DNA of 64,000 nucleotides, taken from positions 2,852,001 to 2,916,000 of the forward strand of contig NZ_CP023691.1 of NCBI RefSeq assembly GCF_008704855.1, written 5' to 3'. Below are positions 60,492 through 64,000 of this stretch, in pieces (within the stretch, counting starts at the first letter, position 1; every line of letters begins with the position of its first letter). The notes under the pieces were generated by a model. It did not search any database and was not told the DNA's origin. It worked only from the letters and a program-made list of their open reading frames with translations. The DNA is from Streptomyces platensis. GTDB lineage: Bacteria > Actinomycetota > Actinomycetes > Streptomycetales > Streptomycetaceae. A program made the position numbers and the translations under genes.

Positions 60492-61328
60492 ATGGACGAT
60501 GCGCTGACGAGGGCCGGGCGGGCGCTGCGGGTGGTGCTGGTGGTGGCCCTGGCGCTGCTGTTCCTGGTGCCCTTCTATCTGCTGGTGCGAAACGGGCTGG
60601 CGACGGAACAGGACATCACCGCACCCGACTGGACGTTCTTCCCGCGGGTGCTTCAGTGGTCGAATCTGACCGAGGTCTTCCAGGACCCGAACCTGCCGCT
60701 GGGGCGGGCGCTGCTCAACTCCACGCTGATCGCGGTGTCGACGACCGCCGGTACGGTGCTGCTGGCCTCACTCGCCGGGTACGGCCTGGCCCGGATTCCG
60801 TACCCACACGCCAACATCGTCTTCTACGCGATCCTGGGGACGCTGATGGTCCCGGCGGCCGTGACGTTCGTGCCGAGCTTTGTGCTGGTGTCGTCGCTCG
60901 GTTGGATCTCCACGCTGCGCGGGCTGGTCATTCCGACGCTGTTCAGCGCGTTCGCCTGCTTCATCTTCCGGCAGTACTTCCTGGGCTTCCCGCGGGAGCT
61001 GGAGGACGCCGCGCGGGTCGACGGGCTCGGCTACTGGCGGACGTACTGGCGCATCGTGGTGCCCAACGCCCGCCCGGTCTTCGCCGCCGTCGGCACGATC
61101 GTCTTCATCGGCGCCTGGAACGCGTTCCTGTGGCCGCTGGTGATCGGTCAGGACCAGGAGGCCTGGACGGTGCAGGTGGCGCTGTCGACGTTCACCACCG
61201 CGCAGAACCTCAATCTGCATGAGCTGTTCGTGGCCGCGGCGGTCTCGATCGCCCCGCTGGTGGTGGTGTTCCTGGTGCTCCAGCGGTACATCGTCGCGGG
61301 GGTGGAGCGCAGTGGGATCGATGACTGA
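60492..61328 (+). CDS. Sugar ABC transporter permease (MalG/UgpE type)
   Basis: A 278-residue protein with six helices: VVLVVALALLFLVPFYLLVRNGLA at the start, LLNSTLIAVSTTAGTVLLASLAGYGLARI, and the EAA-like loop ELEDAARVDGLGYWRTYWRIVVPNARP. I choose ATG 60492 with GGAG 11 nt upstream; GTG 60483 is possible. It ends the transporter operon. The next promoter starts 5 bp later. Confidence 0.94.
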   Translation: MDDALTRAGRALRVVLVVALALLFLVPFYLLVRNGLATEQDITAPDWTFFPRVLQWSNLTEVFQDPNLPLGRALLNSTLIAVSTTAGTVLLASLAGYGLARIPYPHANIVFYAILGTLMVPAAVTFVPSFVLVSSLGWISTLRGLVIPTLFSAFACFIFRQYFLGFPRELEDAARVDGLGYWRTYWRIVVPNARPVFAAVGTIVFIGAWNAFLWPLVIGQDQEAWTVQVALSTFTTAQNLNLHELFVAAAVSIAPLVVVFLVLQRYIVAGVERSGIDD

Positions 61329-61332
61329 CGCA

Positions 61333-61361
61333 TTGAGGACACCTGGCTGAGGGGGTACGGT
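61333..61361 (+). promoter_or_regulatory. Promoter ahead of the leader peptide and TauD-like gene
   Basis: TTGAGG (61333-61338), exactly 17 nt, then TACGGT (61356-61361). The expected start of transcription, 7-8 nt on, coincides with ATG 61369. Confidence 0.65.
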
Positions 61362-61368
61362 GCGTGGC

Positions 61369-61509
61369 ATGAGCACGCACCTGGACGTCCGTGAGGCGGA
61401 GCCGCGCGACCGCGGCCCCCACGGCGAGTGCGCGCCCCGCGGCCTGAGCTTTCTGCGCCGCCGCGGCCGGGTGGGCTCTCCCCCGGCCGGCTGTTCCTGT
61501 ACGTCCTGA
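61369..61509 (+). CDS. Candidate leaderless leader peptide (46 residues)
   Basis: MSTHLDVREAEPRDRG... ending PAGCSCTS and TGA, rich in Arg, with three Cys, two of them near the end. It begins at the predicted transcription start and precedes the TauD-type gene by 124 bp. Actinobacteria have short Cys-ended leader peptides before sulfur-assimilation genes, thought to sense Cys supply through translation. This sequence has no textbook family motif that I can match, so the call is tentative. Confidence 0.45.
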   Translation: MSTHLDVREAEPRDRGPHGECAPRGLSFLRRRGRVGSPPAGCSCTS

Positions 61510-61633
61510 CGGCTCCGTGAGCTGAGGTCCGGCCGCCGGTCATCCGCGGTCCGGGCCCGCCGGCGCCCCAGCGACTCTCCCGCGCCCCACCCTGCCCTGC
61601 CCTGCCTCCCCCCTTCCCTTCCAGGAGGATCAG

Positions 61634-62617
61634 TTGACGGCTCTCACCGGCTCCACCGCTCCCGCCCCGGGCACCACTCCCGCCATTCCTGCTCCTGCCG
61701 CCACTCCCGCCCTGCGCCCCCACCGCATCCCCGCCGACGGGCTGTACGAAGGGCCCCGCCTCCTGCGCCGGACACCCGACGGCTGGGACGACCGGCCCTA
61801 CGAGCGCTTCGAGGTCGTGCCGCAGGCGGCCACCATCGGGGCCGAAATCCGTGGGCTGGACCTGTCCCGGCCACTGTCCGCGGAGCTGCGTACGGAGCTG
61901 AACCGGGCGCTGCTGGAGTGGAAGGTGCTGTTCTTCCGCGGGCAGCGGCTGAGCTCCCCGGCGCAGCGGGAATTCGCCCGGAATTGGGGCGAGCTGGAGA
62001 CCAATCCGCTGCTGGCGCCGGGGGATTCGAAGGACGTGGTGCGCTTCGACAAGACGGCCGGCGGGGTCCCGACGTTCGAAAATGTATGGCACACGGATGT
62101 GACGTTCCGGGAACGCCCGGCGATGGGCGCGGTGTTGCAGCTGCGTACGGTGCCGCCCGCGGGCGGGGACACCATGTGGGCCGATATGGCGGCGGCATAC
62201 GACAATTTGCCACCGGAAATCCGGGCACGGATCAATGAGGCGCGGGCGGTGCACGACTATCTTCCGGGCTTCGCGCGCTTCTACTCCCCCGCTCAACTGG
62301 CGCCATTTCAGGAGGAGTTCCCTCCGGTCGTGCATCCGGTGGTACGCCGGCACCCGGAGACGGGGCGCCGGATGCTGTTCGTCAACGCCTCCTTCACCAC
62401 CCGCATCGTGGGTCTCGGCCGGGCGGCGAGCGACCGGTTGCTGCGGCTGTTGTTCCAGCAGGCGCAGGTGCCGGAGTACCAGGTGCGCTGGCGCTGGCAG
62501 CCGGGGGATCTCGCGTTCTGGGACAACCGCGCCACCCAGCACTACGCGGTGAACGACTACGGGACGCACCGCCGGGTCGCCGAACGGGTCGCCATCGCGG
62601 GCGACCGCCCCTACTGA
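61634..62617 (+). CDS. TauD/TfdA family Fe(II)/2-oxoglutarate dioxygenase
   Basis: A 327-residue enzyme using TTG 61634, with an excellent AGGAGGATCAG ribosome site. VWHTDVTFRERPAMGAVL has the HxD metal pair (His153, Asp155) and FWDNRATQHYAVNDY the distal His303. The following HRRVAERV supplies the Arg for 2-oxoglutarate. WKVLFFRGQRL is typical of TauD. It oxidises a sulfonate such as taurine, or a related compound, releasing sulfite. The nearby leader peptide would fit sulfur control. The substrate is inferred. Confidence 0.9.
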   Translation: MTALTGSTAPAPGTTPAIPAPAATPALRPHRIPADGLYEGPRLLRRTPDGWDDRPYERFEVVPQAATIGAEIRGLDLSRPLSAELRTELNRALLEWKVLFFRGQRLSSPAQREFARNWGELETNPLLAPGDSKDVVRFDKTAGGVPTFENVWHTDVTFRERPAMGAVLQLRTVPPAGGDTMWADMAAAYDNLPPEIRARINEARAVHDYLPGFARFYSPAQLAPFQEEFPPVVHPVVRRHPETGRRMLFVNASFTTRIVGLGRAASDRLLRLLFQQAQVPEYQVRWRWQPGDLAFWDNRATQHYAVNDYGTHRRVAERVAIAGDRPY

Positions 62618-62701
62618 CCGCGGGGACGCCACCGGCGGAAGTCCCTGCCTCCCGCCCCGGCACGACGCCCTCGGCGCCCCTGCACCCGCCCCCGGCGCTT
62701 C

Positions 62702-63703
62702 TCACCGGAGCCGCTCGTACGCCGCCTCCTCCGCCGGGCGTGCGCCGCGCAGCAGGGCGGCGCCCAGCGGGGTGAGGGTGTGCAGCACCGCGTTGCCCTG
62801 CCGCAGGGTGAGCAGCAGACCGGCGTCGCGGAGCACCGTCGCATGCTGGCTGGCGGAGGCCAGCGAGACATCGGCGCGCCGGGCGAGTTCGCTGGTGGTG
62901 CAGCCGACGCCGATCCGCTGGAGTATCGCGGAGCGGGTCTGGCCGACCAGCCGGCCCAGGGAGCGCTCCGGCGGGACCTGGGGCGTGAGCCGGGGCGCGG
63001 GGTGCTCCACGGGGTAGACCAGGACGGGCGTCAGGTCCGGGTTGTGGAAGGTGACGGGGGTGCGGCGGCAGAAGTACGACGGCAGCAGCAACAGCCCCCG
63101 GCCGTTGAGGTGCAGATCGCGGTCCACCGGATAGTCGGCCTCCAGGACCGGCGGGCGCCAGCGCATCATCGGCGGGAGCGAGGCGAGCAGCCGGTCCGCG
63201 CCGCCGTCGAGCAGCGCCCGGCCACGGGCCGCCCGGTCGGCCTCTATACGGCCCTGGACGCGCGGCCAGTACGGAGCGACGGCCGCCTCGTAATAGCGCA
63301 GGAGTATTCCGGCGAGCCGGCCGAGGGCACGGGTGTCGCCGTCGGCCATCGCCCGTATCCACGACGGGAACGGGCGGGCGGCAGTGGAGAGCCGGCCGAG
63401 CTCGGCGCCCAGCCGGGAGGCGGGCGTCTCCCGCAGGGCGGCGAGCGCGTCGGTCATCCCGAGGAGCCCTTCGGCGGGCGTCAGGAAATCGGGAAAATAG
63501 CCGCGCGTGGGCACCAGCGGCGCCAGCAGCCGCGCTTCGCCATTCAACCTTCCCCGTGTTTCCGATCGCCATTTGCCGAACGCCGAATCGTCCCGTCTGT
63601 CACGTAGCCGGTGAAAGCTTAAGACGGTCTCCCACAGTGCGTCCGGGCGTGCCGCAATGCGCACACGGGCCAGATCGAGTCCACTGAAATGGACGCGTAA
63701 CAC
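62702..63703 (-). CDS. ArsR-type winged-helix regulator with a TTA codon
   Basis: A 333-residue regulator. The N-terminal 230 residues are an uncharacterised domain seen in Streptomyces ArsR-like proteins (VHFSGLDLARVRIA, ALWETVLSFHRL, LTPVLVYPVEH). The HTH is C-terminal: LVGQTRSAILQRIGVGCTTSELARRADVSLASASQHATVLRDAGLLLT. The start is GTG 63703 with GGGGTGGGGG upstream, and the second codon is TTA (63698-63700), the rare leucine codon read by bldA tRNA. An alternative ATG at 63778 would keep TTA inside the gene. The gene is convergent with the TauD-like gene. Confidence 0.85.
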   Translation of the reverse strand: MLRVHFSGLDLARVRIAARPDALWETVLSFHRLRDRRDDSAFGKWRSETRGRLNGEARLLAPLVPTRGYFPDFLTPAEGLLGMTDALAALRETPASRLGAELGRLSTAARPFPSWIRAMADGDTRALGRLAGILLRYYEAAVAPYWPRVQGRIEADRAARGRALLDGGADRLLASLPPMMRWRPPVLEADYPVDRDLHLNGRGLLLLPSYFCRRTPVTFHNPDLTPVLVYPVEHPAPRLTPQVPPERSLGRLVGQTRSAILQRIGVGCTTSELARRADVSLASASQHATVLRDAGLLLTLRQGNAVLHTLTPLGAALLRGARPAEEAAYERLR

Positions 63704-64000
63704 CGAACCCCCACCCCTGGTTTCCTCAGTCGGCCCCCGGCACGCCTGAGTATGCACGCCAACACGCGCGGTCACCATGCCCTTTTGGCCAGACTTGAAA
63801 GTGGTCGCGCCACCAGGGGGCCGGAAGGAATGCTGTAGTCAATTCAACGGCGGTGCGAACGGACCGGGTTGCTCGATCCCGTGGGGGGTGATGGGCACAC
63901 CACCGGCCGCTCGCCAGCCCCGTTGAAGGCCGCCTTCCCGCGCCGACCGGGGTGGCGGCAGCTCCCGAGGGGGGAGTCCGGAGAAAACGAGGGCGGCACC
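63704..64000. other. Window end, promoter region only
   Basis: 297 bp upstream of the TTA-containing regulator (minus strand), moderately lower in GC near 63770-63850. No gene is supportable before the window ends. A purine-rich GGGGGGAG stretch at 63971 could be a ribosome site for a gene just beyond. Confidence 0.4.

Noticed and set aside
63910..64000. Open plus-strand frame reaching the window end (from TTG near 63923)
   Set aside because: No ribosome site before the TTG and too short to judge. The real start is probably beyond the window.

Overview
The window is high-GC actinobacterial chromosome, almost certainly from Streptomyces or a very close relative. The evidence is codon use with G/C at third positions, many ATGA/GTGA start-stop overlaps, the neighbouring pair hrdA-dnaG, an mreB-like mbl gene, an XRE/DUF397 pair, nirBD, a sugar ABC transporter without its own ATPase, and a TTA codon in a regulator. 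The order of conserved genes (mbl, carbohydrate kinase, hrdA, dnaG, dgt, nirBD) recalls the SCO2450-2490 region of S. coelicolor as I remember it. All calls are by eye, with no database search.

Layout. 1-8 kb: a tightly overlapping plus-strand operon that looks like envelope-glycan assembly or modification. It holds the C-terminal part of an AftD-like arabinofuranosyltransferase, a stand-alone condensation-type acyltransferase, two SAM methyltransferases (one FkbM), an EamA/DMT-like membrane protein, a Trm112-like protein and an unknown. 8-13 kb: the MreB-like mbl, then a histidine phosphatase-thioredoxin pair, a cupin, a family-2 glycosyltransferase and a DUF5996 protein. 13-16.2 kb: a lower-GC accessory patch (small unknown ORF, VanZ-PepSY-like fusion) ending at a CAU tRNA and two tandem tRNA-Asn genes with a clear terminator. 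16-33 kb: mostly core genes: carbohydrate kinase, hrdA, dnaG, ammonia-lyase, FAD oxidoreductase, dgt, sirohydrochlorin chelatase-like protein, adenine/adenosine deaminase, secreted protease, cutA, methyltransferase and a TSUP permease. 33-37 kb: an XRE/DUF397 regulator set, then an unusual trio: an Ig-like protein built of three exact 300-bp-period repeats, a tiny Cys/Gly-led protein and a DUF1360 membrane protein. 37-49 kb: DUF899, a WYL regulator divergent from a VOC gene with a perfect inverted repeat between them, a glycosidase-like lipoprotein, nirBD behind a candidate GlnR site, an SRPBCC/ArsR pair behind two related operators, an SDR, an RDD protein and an MDMPI-family enzyme.

49-58 kb is the most interesting stretch. 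It is a decaying and duplicating polymorphic-toxin locus: a frameshifted papain-fold (Tox-PL) toxin with a Pro/Gln-rich linker, a zinc-deaminase-like toxin, an ATPase fused to a SUKH-4-like immunity domain with its own apparently leaderless promoter, an Imm49-like immunity protein, and six intact or broken copies of one small Imm35/YrhB-like immunity family. Two 335-bp direct repeats carrying a GNAT 3' end enclose part of this array.

58-64 kb: a sugar ABC transporter operon (lipoprotein and two permeases), a candidate leaderless Cys-containing leader peptide ahead of a TauD-type dioxygenase, and a convergent ArsR-type regulator whose second codon is TTA.
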